Below the pieces are notes generated by a model that saw only the letters and a program-made list of their open reading frames with translations, searched no databases and was not told the DNA's origin. Shown in pieces: positions 1 to 5,875 of a stretch of 10,780 nt of DNA. The stretch covers positions 1 to 10,780 of the forward strand of contig JASLBO010000335.1 in assembly GCA_030146605.1 (NCBI GenBank). The letters run 5' to 3'. This DNA is from Sphingomonas sp. (lineage in GTDB: Bacteria > Pseudomonadota > Alphaproteobacteria > Sphingomonadales > Sphingomonadaceae). Positions within the stretch are counted from its first letter, which is position 1. Each line of letters starts with the position of its first letter. The translations under genes and the position numbers were made by a program.

Positions 1-2
1 TG

Positions 3-110
3 TTCGGCCGCCTCAAAGACTGGCGGCGCGTCGCAACCCGCTACGACCGCTGTCCAACCGTCTTCTTCTCCGCCGTCGCGCTGGCAGCCACCGTCATCTT
101 CTGGCTGTGA
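3..110 (+). CDS. IS5-family transposase, C-terminal fragment (cut by window edge)
   Basis: Only the last 35 residues and the TGA are present. They begin FGRLKDWRRVATRYDRC and end AATVIFWL, which I recognise as the conserved C-terminal end of IS5-family (IS427/IS1031-like) DDE transposases. The region carries the RxxDWRR-xATRYD segment, followed by a hydrophobic helix of the type FFSAVALAATVIFWL. The catalytic DDE residues lie upstream and are outside the window, so I cannot say whether the gene is intact. Nothing in the visible part is broken. The gene is unrelated to secretion and is a later insertion at the operon end. Confidence 0.8.
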   Translation, partial: FGRLKDWRRVATRYDRCPTVFFSAVALAATVIFWL

Positions 111-127
111 TCAACGAGTCCTGACCC
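111..127 (+). repeat. Probable terminal inverted repeat of the IS5-family element
   Basis: The stretch TCAACGAGTCCTGACCC follows directly on the transposase stop codon. It resembles the outer ends of IS5-family elements that I associate with sphingomonads (inward form GGGTCAGGACTCGTT). The partner repeat lies outside the window, so the call rests on position and resemblance only. The final C may belong to the CTAG target rather than to the repeat. Confidence 0.55.
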
Positions 128-465
128 TAGTCGGCCGGGTAGAAGAGCAGCCCTGCCAGCGCGGCGAGTTCGCGCATTCCGTCGAGCTCGAGCTTGCGCG
201 CGACGTTCGACAGATGCACGCGCACCGTGTTCTCCGCCATCAGCAGCAAGGTCGCGATGTCGCCGTTCGAGCGGCCCCAGCCGAGAAAGCGGATACAGGT
301 GATCTCGGTCGGCGTCAGCCGGAGCAGCGCCTCGCGGTGGCGCTTGGGCACGCGCGCCGCCTCGATCATGTGCTCGCCCAGAGCAACGCGTTCGGGCGCG
401 CCCGGCATGGCGTCGGCCTTGCGCAGCAGTTCGGCGATGGCGGCGAGGCGTTCGTCCTCGGTCAT
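127..465 (-). CDS. LuxR-type (GerE-fold) HTH transcription regulator, 112 aa, no sensory domain
   Basis: This small cytoplasmic protein is predicted to bind DNA. Residues 49-105 match the LuxR C-terminal helix-turn-helix: LTPTEITCIRFLGWGRSNGD gives the LTxxE start and the G-x-S-N motif before IA, and TVRVHLSNVARKL is the recognition helix. The N-terminal 45 residues are helical and charged, with no receiver or autoinducer-binding domain. I chose the ATG at 465. An in-frame GTG at 483 would add six residues. The gene lies 26 nt after the sctT stop and is likely co-transcribed with the leftward operon, so it could regulate the secretion genes, possibly by feedback; this is inference. No strong ribosome binding site is seen. 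Its stop codon TAG lies within the CTAG that borders the insertion sequence, so the original C-terminus could have been slightly longer. Confidence 0.8.
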   Translation of the reverse strand: MTEDERLAAIAELLRKADAMPGAPERVALGEHMIEAARVPKRHREALLRLTPTEITCIRFLGWGRSNGDIATLLLMAENTVRVHLSNVARKLELDGMRELAALAGLLFYPAD

Positions 466-491
466 CGGCGTATGCGCGGGCACGGCGGCGC

Positions 492-1268
492 TCAATGGAT
501 CAGCCCGCGCAGGATGTTGAGGATCAGATCCGGCCGGCTGAGAATGTCGCGCGTGATCGCCTCGATGAACGAGCCGAGCAGCAGCAGGATGAGCGCAGTG
601 GCGGCGAAGGCCTTGATCGACATCGACAAGGTGAAGACGTTGAGCTGCTGGGCGAAGCGGTTGATCAGGCCCAGCCCGAGATCGATCAGGAACAGCACGG
701 TCAGCACGGGCGCGGCGAACAAGGTGGCGAGCACCATCAGCCGGCCGAACTCGGCCTCGAACAGGCCGAGGCCGCGCGCGTCGAGCGTCGGCATCGGCGC
801 GGCGACCGGCCACAGCGCATAGCTCTCCATCAGGACATGGACGAGCAGCGAGAGCCCGCCCGAGAAGATGAACACGATCCCCGCCAGCCGCCCGAGGAAG
901 GCGCCGTTGAGCGAGGTCTGGTGCCCCGACAGCGGATCGACGATCTGCGCCATCGTCGCGCCGATCTTGGTGTCGATGATCTGCCCGGCCGCCTCAAGCG
1001 CCCACAGCACCGAGCCGAAGAAGAAGCCGATCACCAGCCCGACGAACACTTCCTTGGCGAACATCGCCGCCCATTGCCCCGGACCCAGCATCGAAACGTC
1101 GAGCGTCGGCTGGAGCGTCATCGAGACGATGCCGAGCGAGACGAGGATCGAGTTGCGCACCATCGCGGGGATCAGATCGGGCGAGAAGATCGGCATCAGC
1201 ATGAACGCGACCGCGATGCGCGCGGTCGCGATGCCGAGCAGGAGCATGGGATCGCTCCAGCCGGTCAC
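492..1268 (-). CDS. sctT: T3SS export gate protein SctT (FliR/YscT/SpaR family)
   Basis: SctT is an inner-membrane component of the export gate and sits with SctR5 and SctS4 at the entrance of the secretion channel. The 258-residue length is usual for the family. The protein is strongly hydrophobic with about six membrane segments: near residues 8-30, 40-55, 70-95, 125-150, 175-205 and 215-240. The family-typical stretch LEAAGQIIDTKIGATMAQIV and the following DP-x-SGHQTSLNG loop are present. Translation starts at GTG, which overlaps the sctS stop as GTGA (4 nt), so coupling to sctS is likely. It is the last secretion gene of this operon and is followed after 26 nt by the LuxR-type gene. The family call is secure; injectisome rather than flagellar type is taken from the context (secretin and SctD). 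Confidence 0.93.
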   Translation of the reverse strand: MTGWSDPMLLLGIATARIAVAFMLMPIFSPDLIPAMVRNSILVSLGIVSMTLQPTLDVSMLGPGQWAAMFAKEVFVGLVIGFFFGSVLWALEAAGQIIDTKIGATMAQIVDPLSGHQTSLNGAFLGRLAGIVFIFSGGLSLLVHVLMESYALWPVAAPMPTLDARGLGLFEAEFGRLMVLATLFAAPVLTVLFLIDLGLGLINRFAQQLNVFTLSMSIKAFAATALILLLLGSFIEAITRDILSRPDLILNILRGLIH

Positions 1269-1534
1269 CGCCGGATCATCGCCGGGAATTCGCTGAAGAT
1301 GCGATCACTGAAGCGATAGAGTGACGCGCCGATCAGCGACGCGGTGACGAACAGGGTCAGCACGATCGCAAAGAACTTGGCGGTATATTGCAGCGTCTGT
1401 TCCTGGATCTGCGTCGCCGCCTGGACGATCGCGACGAGCAACCCCGCCACCGACGCGACGATGATCGGGGGCGCGGAGAGGATCAGCACGAGCCAGAGCG
1501 CGTCGTTGGTGAGGCTGATGAAGTCGCCGTTCAT
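1265..1534 (-). CDS. sctS: T3SS export gate protein SctS (FliQ/YscS family)
   Basis: The 89-residue protein has the family's standard form: two transmembrane helices (about residues 13-37 and 50-72) joined by a short polar loop. The diagnostic segment GLLVAIVQAATQIQEQTL matches the conserved G-x-xVAxxQAxTQIQEQTL of FliQ/SctS proteins. SctS subunits wrap around SctR and SctT in the helical export gate. The ATG at 1534 is preceded four bases away by GAGGAGG, which includes the sctR stop codon TGA, so the ribosome can reinitiate there. Its end overlaps the sctT start by four bases. Nothing is missing. Confidence 0.94.
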   Translation of the reverse strand: MNGDFISLTNDALWLVLILSAPPIIVASVAGLLVAIVQAATQIQEQTLQYTAKFFAIVLTLFVTASLIGASLYRFSDRIFSEFPAMIRR

Positions 1535-1543
1535 GGGGCCTCC

Positions 1544-2206
1544 TCAGGCATAAGACAGCACCAGCCCGTGGCTGAGCTTCACCCAGCCGTCGACCAGGAC
1601 GAACAGCAACAGCTTGAACGGCAGCGATATCGTCGTGGGTGACAGCATCATCATCCCCATCGCGAGCAATATGTTCGAGATGACGAGATCGATGACCAGG
1701 AAGGGCAGGAAGATCAGGAAGCCGATCTGGAAGGCGAGGCTCAGTTCCTTCACGACGAAAGCGGGGATGACGATGATCAGGTCGCGGTCGGTCATCTCGC
1801 TGGCGTGCTCGGGATTGCCGACGCGCTGCGCGGTGCGCAGGAAAAAGGCGCGCTCGTTGGCGTCGCTGTGCTTGATCAGGAACTCGCGCAGCGGCTCCTT
1901 GCCGACATCGATCGCGGTGCTGATCGAGGCGGTCGACTGCATCATGTTGCCTTCGATCTGTTGCGCCGCAATCGCGTCCTGCATCTGCTGCCCGACCGGA
2001 TACATGACGTAGAGCGTCAGGATCAGCGACAGGCCGTTGAGCACGATGTTGGGCGGCACCTGCTGGAGCCCCAGCGCGTTGCGCAGCAGGCTCAAGGTGA
2101 CCACGATCTTGGTGAACGACGTGACCATCACCGCAACGAACGGCGCCAGCGCCAGCGCGACGACGACGACCAGCGCCGAGCCGGGCGTGAAGCTCGAGAG
2201 TTCCAT
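1544..2206 (-). CDS. sctR: T3SS export gate protein SctR (FliP/YscR family)
   Basis: SctR forms the pentameric core of the inner-membrane export gate. The 220-residue protein carries both family signatures. The first is around residues 22-64 (PFVAVMVTSFTKIVVTLSLL and then RNALGLQQVPPN). The second is around residues 161-207 (GFLIFLPFLVIDLVISN, then MMMLSPTTISLPFKLL). There are four membrane segments, two at each end, and a polar periplasmic middle (residues 75-140). There is no long cleaved N-terminal signal region as in flagellar FliP, which supports the injectisome type. The ATG at 2206 is preceded by GGGGAGG (spacing four) and overlaps the sctQ stop by one base (TGATG), so a longer upstream start is rejected. 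Nine bases separate its stop from sctS. Confidence 0.95.
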   Translation of the reverse strand: MELSSFTPGSALVVVVALALAPFVAVMVTSFTKIVVTLSLLRNALGLQQVPPNIVLNGLSLILTLYVMYPVGQQMQDAIAAQQIEGNMMQSTASISTAIDVGKEPLREFLIKHSDANERAFFLRTAQRVGNPEHASEMTDRDLIIVIPAFVVKELSLAFQIGFLIFLPFLVIDLVISNILLAMGMMMLSPTTISLPFKLLLFVLVDGWVKLSHGLVLSYA

Positions 2207-2490
2207 CACTCCTCCCCGTCGGCGGTAACCCCGGTGATCAGCACGCCGAACCCCTCGCCGAGCGCGACGAGTTCGCCCTCCGCGACGCATTGTTCGCCGG
2301 CGATGACTCGCACCGGCAGCGTCCCGCCGGCATCGGGCAAGGGAAGCACGCTGCCCTTGCCGAGCGTCGCCAGTTCGGCGGCGGTCATTCCCGAGCCGAT
2401 GATCTCGATCGTCGTCGGCAGGCGGACGTCGCTCCATCCGGTCTCGCCGCCCGCGGAGCCAGGCGGAGATGCCTCGTGCGAACCGTCCAT
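2206..2490 (-). CDS. Possible internal translation product SctQ-C (94 aa)
   Basis: This is a candidate, not a proven gene. Within sctQ, codon 237 is an ATG in the flexible linker between the two SPOA segments. The message upstream reads CAGGA, ending ten bases before the ATG, which is a modest ribosome binding site. Translation from here would give the second SPOA domain alone. In Yersinia YscQ, Shigella Spa33 and Salmonella SpaO an internal start gives exactly such a short product, which assembles with the full-length protein. The spacing here is longer than ideal and the site could be fortuitous. Confidence 0.3.
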   Translation of the reverse strand: MDGSHEASPPGSAGGETGWSDVRLPTTIEIIGSGMTAAELATLGKGSVLPLPDAGGTLPVRVIAGEQCVAEGELVALGEGFGVLITGVTADGEE

Positions 2491-3198
2491 TGCGGCATCA
2501 TCCTGCAAAACGAGCACCCCATCCTTGAAAACGATTCGTGCGCGTGGCGCATCGTTGCGGCCCGGCAATGACAACTTCGCGACTGATATCCCGGTTCCGA
2601 GCAGCAGCAGATCGCCCGGCGCGATCGCAGCGATGGCCGCGGCGCGGACCGCCGGGCCGTCGAACCGTGCGGTCCAGCGCAGTCTGAGCCCGCCAATCGC
2701 GGTGGCGGCGAGTGCGATCTCGGCGAGCGGCTCGACTGCCATCTCGGGCGGGATTGCGAGCAGCAACCGGTGCTGGATGACGCCGTTTGCGGTGGTCGCG
2801 TCGAGCCGCAGCAGCACCGGATCGCCGCCATAGCTTTTGTGCAGCCCCGCCGGCTGGAGCTCGCAACCGAGCACCAGCTCGAGCGCGCCGACCAGAGGCT
2901 CGATACGCCCGAGCGTCGCCGCGGCGGCGGCGGCGTCGACGCTGCCATGCGCCCCGGAGACGCGCGCGAGTGCGCCGTCGACCAGCAAAGGCGCGATCTG
3001 GACGAGATGCCCGCCGCTGCGGAACTGGATCCAGGCGATCGCTGCGCGCCGGTCGCGCTCGGTAGCCATCCGGACGCTGGTCTGCAGATCGTCGATCAAC
3101 CGCCGATTGAGCGCGCCGATCAGCGTGGTCTGCAGCTGGGCGCGGTTCTGATCGATCGCGCGCAGATTGGTCCGAAGCGGTTGGGAACGCGCGTTCAC
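2206..3198 (-). CDS. sctQ: T3SS sorting-platform (C-ring) protein SctQ, full-length two-SPOA type
   Basis: SctQ forms cytoplasmic pods under the export gate that recruit the ATPase complex and sort substrates. The protein has 330 residues, the usual length for unsplit YscQ-like proteins. The N-terminal 170 residues are poorly conserved. A first SPOA-like segment is seen at about 172-232. A clear C-terminal SPOA (FliN/FliM C-terminal) domain spans 258-325, with LPTTIEIIGSGMTAAELATL, then GSVLPL, and VRVIAGEQCVAEGELVAL. A low-complexity linker (residues 233-256, DDAAMDGSHEASPPGSAGGE) separates the two. The start is GTG, overlapping the FliO-like stop as GTGA. It overlaps sctR by one base. An in-frame ATG in the linker (position 2490) could give a separate 94-residue C-terminal product, as known for YscQ and Spa33. 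Confidence 0.88.
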   Translation of the reverse strand: MNARSQPLRTNLRAIDQNRAQLQTTLIGALNRRLIDDLQTSVRMATERDRRAAIAWIQFRSGGHLVQIAPLLVDGALARVSGAHGSVDAAAAAATLGRIEPLVGALELVLGCELQPAGLHKSYGGDPVLLRLDATTANGVIQHRLLLAIPPEMAVEPLAEIALAATAIGGLRLRWTARFDGPAVRAAAIAAIAPGDLLLLGTGISVAKLSLPGRNDAPRARIVFKDGVLVLQDDAAMDGSHEASPPGSAGGETGWSDVRLPTTIEIIGSGMTAAELATLGKGSVLPLPDAGGTLPVRVIAGEQCVAEGELVALGEGFGVLITGVTADGEE

Positions 3199-3527
3199 TG
3201 GATCGTCTCCGTCGCTGCCTCGATTTCTGCGGGGGCCGCACCAGCGCCGCTGCCCCAGTTGCGCAGCAGCGAGATCGATCCGGGCGTCACTCCGACGAGC
3301 ATCAGTTCGCCTTCGGCCTCGACCAGCACCAGCCGCTCGCGCTGGCCGACGGGGAGGGCCCGGACGAAGCGGATCTGCCGTTCGACCGCGCCGTCGCGTC
3401 CGCCGAGGCTCCGGTCCTGCCAGCGCCGTAATGCGCGCAGGCTGACCCAGGCGAGCCCGAGCACCACCGCAAGCGCGATGATCGTCCCGAGCAGACCGGA
3501 AAGCGCAGCGCCGATCGTCGAATCCAT
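3195..3527 (-). CDS. FliO-like small membrane protein in the T3SS operon
   Basis: The protein has 110 residues. One transmembrane helix lies at about residues 9-31, followed by a basic stretch (RALRRWQDRS) and a small cytoplasmic domain. The segment ALPVGQRERLVLVEAEGELM followed by LVGVTPGSISLL matches the core of FliO, where a 'lplG.rqrlvlve.gg..lLvGvtpg.i.lL' pattern is typical. FliO helps FliP (the SctR homologue) assemble in flagella. A similar role for SctR is inferred here. The gene begins 13 nt after the sctU stop and overlaps sctQ by four bases. I prefer the ATG at 3527. A TTG directly before it (3530) would add one residue. The C-terminus is a low-complexity tail rich in Gly, Ala and Glu. 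Most injectisomes lack a FliO homologue, so the presence is unusual. Confidence 0.75.
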   Translation of the reverse strand: MDSTIGAALSGLLGTIIALAVVLGLAWVSLRALRRWQDRSLGGRDGAVERQIRFVRALPVGQRERLVLVEAEGELMLVGVTPGSISLLRNWGSGAGAAPAEIEAATETIQ

Positions 3528-3540
3528 CAATGCGGCCCCA

Positions 3541-4686
3541 TCATGTTGTGTGCGTCAGTTCGGGTTCGGTGAGATCGGGAGCAGCTTGCCCTTCGCGGAC
3601 TCGCTTTGCCCAGAGGATGATCTGCGCGATCGCGTCGAACATATCGCGCGGAATGAGTTCGTCGGGCGCGCCGTCTTCATACAGTTTCCGCGCGACCTGG
3701 ACGTGGCGGATGATCGGGATCCCCGCCTCCTCCGCCGCCGCGCGCATCGCCGCGGCGAGCGGGCCTTCGCCCTTGGCGGTCATCATCGGAACCGGGCAGC
3801 TCTCCACGTCATAAGCGAGCGCGATGGCGATATGGGTCGGATTGACCACCAGCACATTGGCATCGCGCGTCGCGCCGACGGCGTTCTGGCTGGCCCATTC
3901 CTCGTGCAGCTGGCGGCGGCTCGACTTGATGAGGGGATTGCCCTCATTCTCCTTCGATTCCTCGCGAATGTCGCGCATGCTCATGCGCAATTTCTTGGTA
4001 TAGCTGTGCTTCTGCCACGCCATGTCGAGCACCGCGACGAGCATGAAGACGCCGAACGTCCACAACAAAGCAGTACGCACCAGCGAGCCGGTATAGAGCA
4101 AAACGGAGGCGGCGGCGGAGCGGCCGTCGGTTTCAGCGACGGGCAATAGCACCGGGCCGGTGCGCTCGATGATCTCGGCGAGCGAGCCGCGCAGTACCAG
4201 CCATACGACGAACACGATCAGCGTAGCCTTGCCGAGCGTCTTGGCGAGCTCGACGAGATTGTCCACGCTGAACATCCGCTTGAAGCCCTCCACCGGATTG
4301 AGCTTGTCGAGCGAAGGCTTCATCTTCTCGGTGGTGAACACGCCGCCGGCCTGCAGAAATTCGCTGAGCACGCCGGTGACCGCAGCAGGTATCAGCGCGA
4401 CCGCGGTAATCCCAAGCAAGGCCCAGAGCGCGCTCCAGCCGAGCTGCGACAGCGCGGTGTGGAACGGCGCATTGCCGCCGATCAGCACGAAGCCGTCGTC
4501 GAACAAGGCGATGATCTGATTGCCCGCATAGCCCGCGCCGAACATCAAGACGAGGAGCCATACAAACAGAGTCGCGGTAGCGGTGATGTCGCGCGATTTG
4601 GCGACGTCGCCCTTCTTGCGCGCGTCGGCCAACCGCTTGGGTGTCGGCTTTTCGGTCTTGTCGCCGCCTTCGTTCTTCTCGGCCAA
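3541..4686 (-). CDS. sctU: T3SS export switch protein SctU (FlhB/YscU family)
   Basis: SctU is the inner-membrane switch protein that cleaves itself and changes substrate specificity during assembly. It has 381 residues. The N-terminal KTEKPTPKRLADARKKGDVA (residues 10-29) is the family hallmark. Four hydrophobic regions follow (about 36-60, 84-108, 150-168 and 195-222). A charged linker of the form SKENEGNPLIKSSRRQL (residues 244-260) leads to the cytoplasmic domain. The autocleavage site NPTH is intact at residues 282-285 in the context LVVNPTHIAIAL. The start is TTG, chosen because GGAGG lies five bases upstream and no in-frame ATG fits. It is the first gene of the leftward operon. Its length and C-terminal tail are closer to flagellar FlhB than to the shorter YscU, but the secretin and SctD nearby make it an injectisome component. 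Confidence 0.93.
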   Translation of the reverse strand: MAEKNEGGDKTEKPTPKRLADARKKGDVAKSRDITATATLFVWLLVLMFGAGYAGNQIIALFDDGFVLIGGNAPFHTALSQLGWSALWALLGITAVALIPAAVTGVLSEFLQAGGVFTTEKMKPSLDKLNPVEGFKRMFSVDNLVELAKTLGKATLIVFVVWLVLRGSLAEIIERTGPVLLPVAETDGRSAAASVLLYTGSLVRTALLWTFGVFMLVAVLDMAWQKHSYTKKLRMSMRDIREESKENEGNPLIKSSRRQLHEEWASQNAVGATRDANVLVVNPTHIAIALAYDVESCPVPMMTAKGEGPLAAAMRAAAEEAGIPIIRHVQVARKLYEDGAPDELIPRDMFDAIAQIILWAKRVREGQAAPDLTEPELTHTT

Positions 4687-4691
4687 TCGCG

Positions 4692-4696
4692 CCTCC
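4692..4696 (-). promoter_or_regulatory. Ribosome binding site of sctU (decides the TTG start)
   Basis: On the minus strand the sequence GGAGGCGCGATTG places a consensus GGAGG five bases before a TTG codon. Reading from this TTG gives the conserved SctU N-terminus directly (MAEKNEGGDKTEKPTP). An ATG a little upstream is in another frame. The TTG start is therefore well supported. Confidence 0.7.
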
Positions 4697-4828
4697 AGCC
4701 ATACTCGAGCCCCGCCCGAACCATGGACGAGGAGAGCGCCGGATGGGTTTCGCCTGCCACGCCGGTGAGGCGCGGCGGCTAAGCCTCAAGGTTGGAGCGC
4801 AGGACCCTGTTGCGTACCAAACAAGTGC

Positions 4829-4857
4829 ATTTTCTCAAAAGGCTCTGCGCAGGTCAA
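4829..4857 (-). promoter_or_regulatory. Candidate sigma70-like promoter for the sctU operon
   Basis: Read on the minus strand, TTGACC (4857-4852) is followed after exactly 17 bases by GAAAAT (4834-4829). These match the -35 and -10 consensus at five of six and four of six positions. The predicted transcript would start near 4822 and carry an untranslated leader of about 135 bases before sctU. Short motifs of this quality occur by chance, so the call is tentative. Confidence 0.3.
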
Positions 4858-4887
4858 CTCACGCAGTTTGTACGGAGTCGTCACTAA

Positions 4888-4930
4888 AGTGAAGTAATTT
4901 GGCAATTAAACGCCTCAGAATCACTTCAAT
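4888..4930. promoter_or_regulatory. Imperfect inverted repeat, possible shared operator
   Basis: AGTGAAGTAATT (4888-4899) and AATCACTTCAAT (4919-4930) form an inverted repeat of 12 bp with two mismatches, separated by 19 bp. The left arm overlaps a smaller palindrome, TCACTAAAGTGA (4881-4892). The repeat lies about 30 bp upstream of the candidate sctU -35 box and between the two operons, so a regulator bound there could act on both. The identity of any binding protein is unknown; the LuxR-type protein at the operon end is one possibility. Confidence 0.3.
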
Positions 4931-5153
4931 CTTGACGGCAATCCGCCGACTGTTTCGCTAGCGGTACGAAGCGCGCGTTAACGATGAAGCGTCAGTTGGG
5001 CGGGATAAATCGGGCAAAATCCACGACGACTTGACGAAATCGAGGGGTGGCCTGCCAGAAGGGAACGGAGTAACTTTTATTAGCCGGATCAGAGTCCGGA
5101 TCGCAGGACCCAATGCGAGCCAAACGGTCGTCAGCAAAGCCCCTGGGGCTTGC

Positions 5154-5160
5154 AGGGAGA
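5154..5160 (+). promoter_or_regulatory. Ribosome binding site of the lytic transglycosylase gene
   Basis: AGGGAGA lies six bases before the ATG at 5167. It supports that start over the in-frame ATG at 5113, which has no such site and would put 18 charged residues before the signal peptide. Confidence 0.6.
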
Positions 5161-5166
5161 TCGTTT

Positions 5167-5868
5167 ATGCGTTTTTCAAGCTCTGCATCGTCGCTCCGCG
5201 TCGCGTTGCAGATCGTAGCATACGCCGCGGTTACCGCGGCGGTTCCCGCACAAGCGGGCAATTGCGACGCTGCGGCGATCGGCTCACGTTATGTCGAGGC
5301 GCTGCGGTTCTGTGGTCCGAAAGTCGACCAGCCGCGGGTCCAGCCCGCCCCCGTCATCCTGCCCGAGCGCAGCGCGGTGAGCGTGAGCATGCCGGGTTTC
5401 CAGAAGCGACTCGCTTTGGCGACGCGCGCGGTGCGTGCGCGCGGCGGCGGTGGAGGCGGCGCGCACGAAGCGCTGATCGCCTCGGTCGCGTATCGCTATC
5501 GCATCAACCCGCATCTGCTCGCTTCGATGGTCAACGCCGAATCGGCTGGCCGCCAGCGCGCGGTGTCGCACAAGGGCGCGCTGGGGCTGATGCAGGTGAT
5601 GCCGGCAACCGCGCGCGGTCTGGGCGTGCGGAACCCGAGCGCGCTACTCGACGATCCCGTGCTGGCGATGCACACCGGCGCCAGATATCTCAAGCAGCTG
5701 CAGGGCCAGCTGGGCAACAACGTGCCCCTGGTGGTCGCCGCCTATAACGCAGGGCCCGGCGCGGTGATGAAGGCCGGCCGGAAAGTGCCGCGCTATCGCG
5801 AGACGCAGGCCTATGTGAAGAAAGTCGTGGGCCGCTATCAGGCGGCACAGAGCGGCAGGGCGCGCTGA
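5167..5868 (+). CDS. Exported lytic transglycosylase (SLT domain), T3SS-associated
   Basis: The enzyme would cleave peptidoglycan glycan strands in the periplasm and so make room for the secretion rings and rod, like IpgF, IagB or HrpH-type enzymes of other injectisomes. The 233-residue protein starts with a signal peptide (basic start, hydrophobic residues 11-26, cleavage predicted after AQA at 28-30). Two cysteines (33 and 49) follow in the mature part and could form a disulfide. A glycine run (93-98) leads into the SLT domain (about 100-225). This has the catalytic glutamate E125 in VNAESAGR, then GALGLMQVMPATA (138-148), AAYNAGPGAV (191-200) and the RETQAYVKKV end (211-220). All key motifs are intact. 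It is the first gene of the rightward operon and ends seven bases before sctV, which links it to the secretion system. Confidence 0.9.
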   Translation: MRFSSSASSLRVALQIVAYAAVTAAVPAQAGNCDAAAIGSRYVEALRFCGPKVDQPRVQPAPVILPERSAVSVSMPGFQKRLALATRAVRARGGGGGGAHEALIASVAYRYRINPHLLASMVNAESAGRQRAVSHKGALGLMQVMPATARGLGVRNPSALLDDPVLAMHTGARYLKQLQGQLGNNVPLVVAAYNAGPGAVMKAGRKVPRYRETQAYVKKVVGRYQAAQSGRAR

Positions 5869-5875
5869 CGCAGCG

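Larger units (their letters stand above)
1..130 (+). mobile_element. Right end of an IS5-family insertion sequence
   Basis: The window opens inside an insertion sequence. It holds the 3' end of a transposase gene that stops at 110, followed by a short tail whose last bases (GAGTCCTGACCC) look like a terminal inverted repeat. The next four bases overlap as CTAG (127-130), a typical short palindromic target for this group of IS5-family elements. The left end of the element is outside the window, so the matching repeat and the target duplication cannot be checked. The boundary is uncertain by one or two bases. The element abuts the end of the luxR-type gene without visibly disrupting it. Confidence 0.7.
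4687..5166. other. Divergent intergenic region between sctU and the lytic transglycosylase gene
   Basis: This 480-bp stretch separates the two diverging operons. I accept no gene in it. Reading frames that cross it (for example a minus-strand frame at 4992-5261) lack a ribosome binding site and any recognisable domain. The middle (about 4830-4930) is AT-richer than the flanks, as expected for promoters. It holds a minus-strand promoter candidate (4829-4857), an imperfect inverted repeat (4888-4930), a small perfect palindrome TCACT-AA-AGTGA (4881-4892), and a direct repeat of CCGGATC with 12-bp period (5084 and 5096). I could not find a convincing sigma70 promoter on the plus strand. TTGACG occurs at 4932 and at 5031, but neither has a good -10 box at the right distance. 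Confidence 0.6.

Noticed and set aside
495..1319. Plus-strand open frame of 274 codons opposite sctT
   Set aside because: Its composition is very rich in Arg, Glu, Gln and His, as expected from the complement of a membrane protein gene. The minus strand encodes sctT clearly.
492..4686. Interpretation as a flagellar export operon (FliO, P, Q, R, FlhB present)
   Set aside because: The divergent operon encodes a secretin (SctC) and SctD, which flagella lack, and SctV has injectisome-type sequence. No flagellin, hook or rod genes are seen.
5113..5166. Upstream ATG at 5113 as the start of the lytic transglycosylase
   Set aside because: It would place 18 residues with several charges before the signal peptide and has no ribosome binding site. 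The ATG at 5167 has AGGGAGA six bases upstream.
4992..5261. Minus-strand open frame of 89 codons in the central region
   Set aside because: It has no ribosome binding site or recognisable domain and overlaps the signal peptide of the transglycosylase. It is probably chance.
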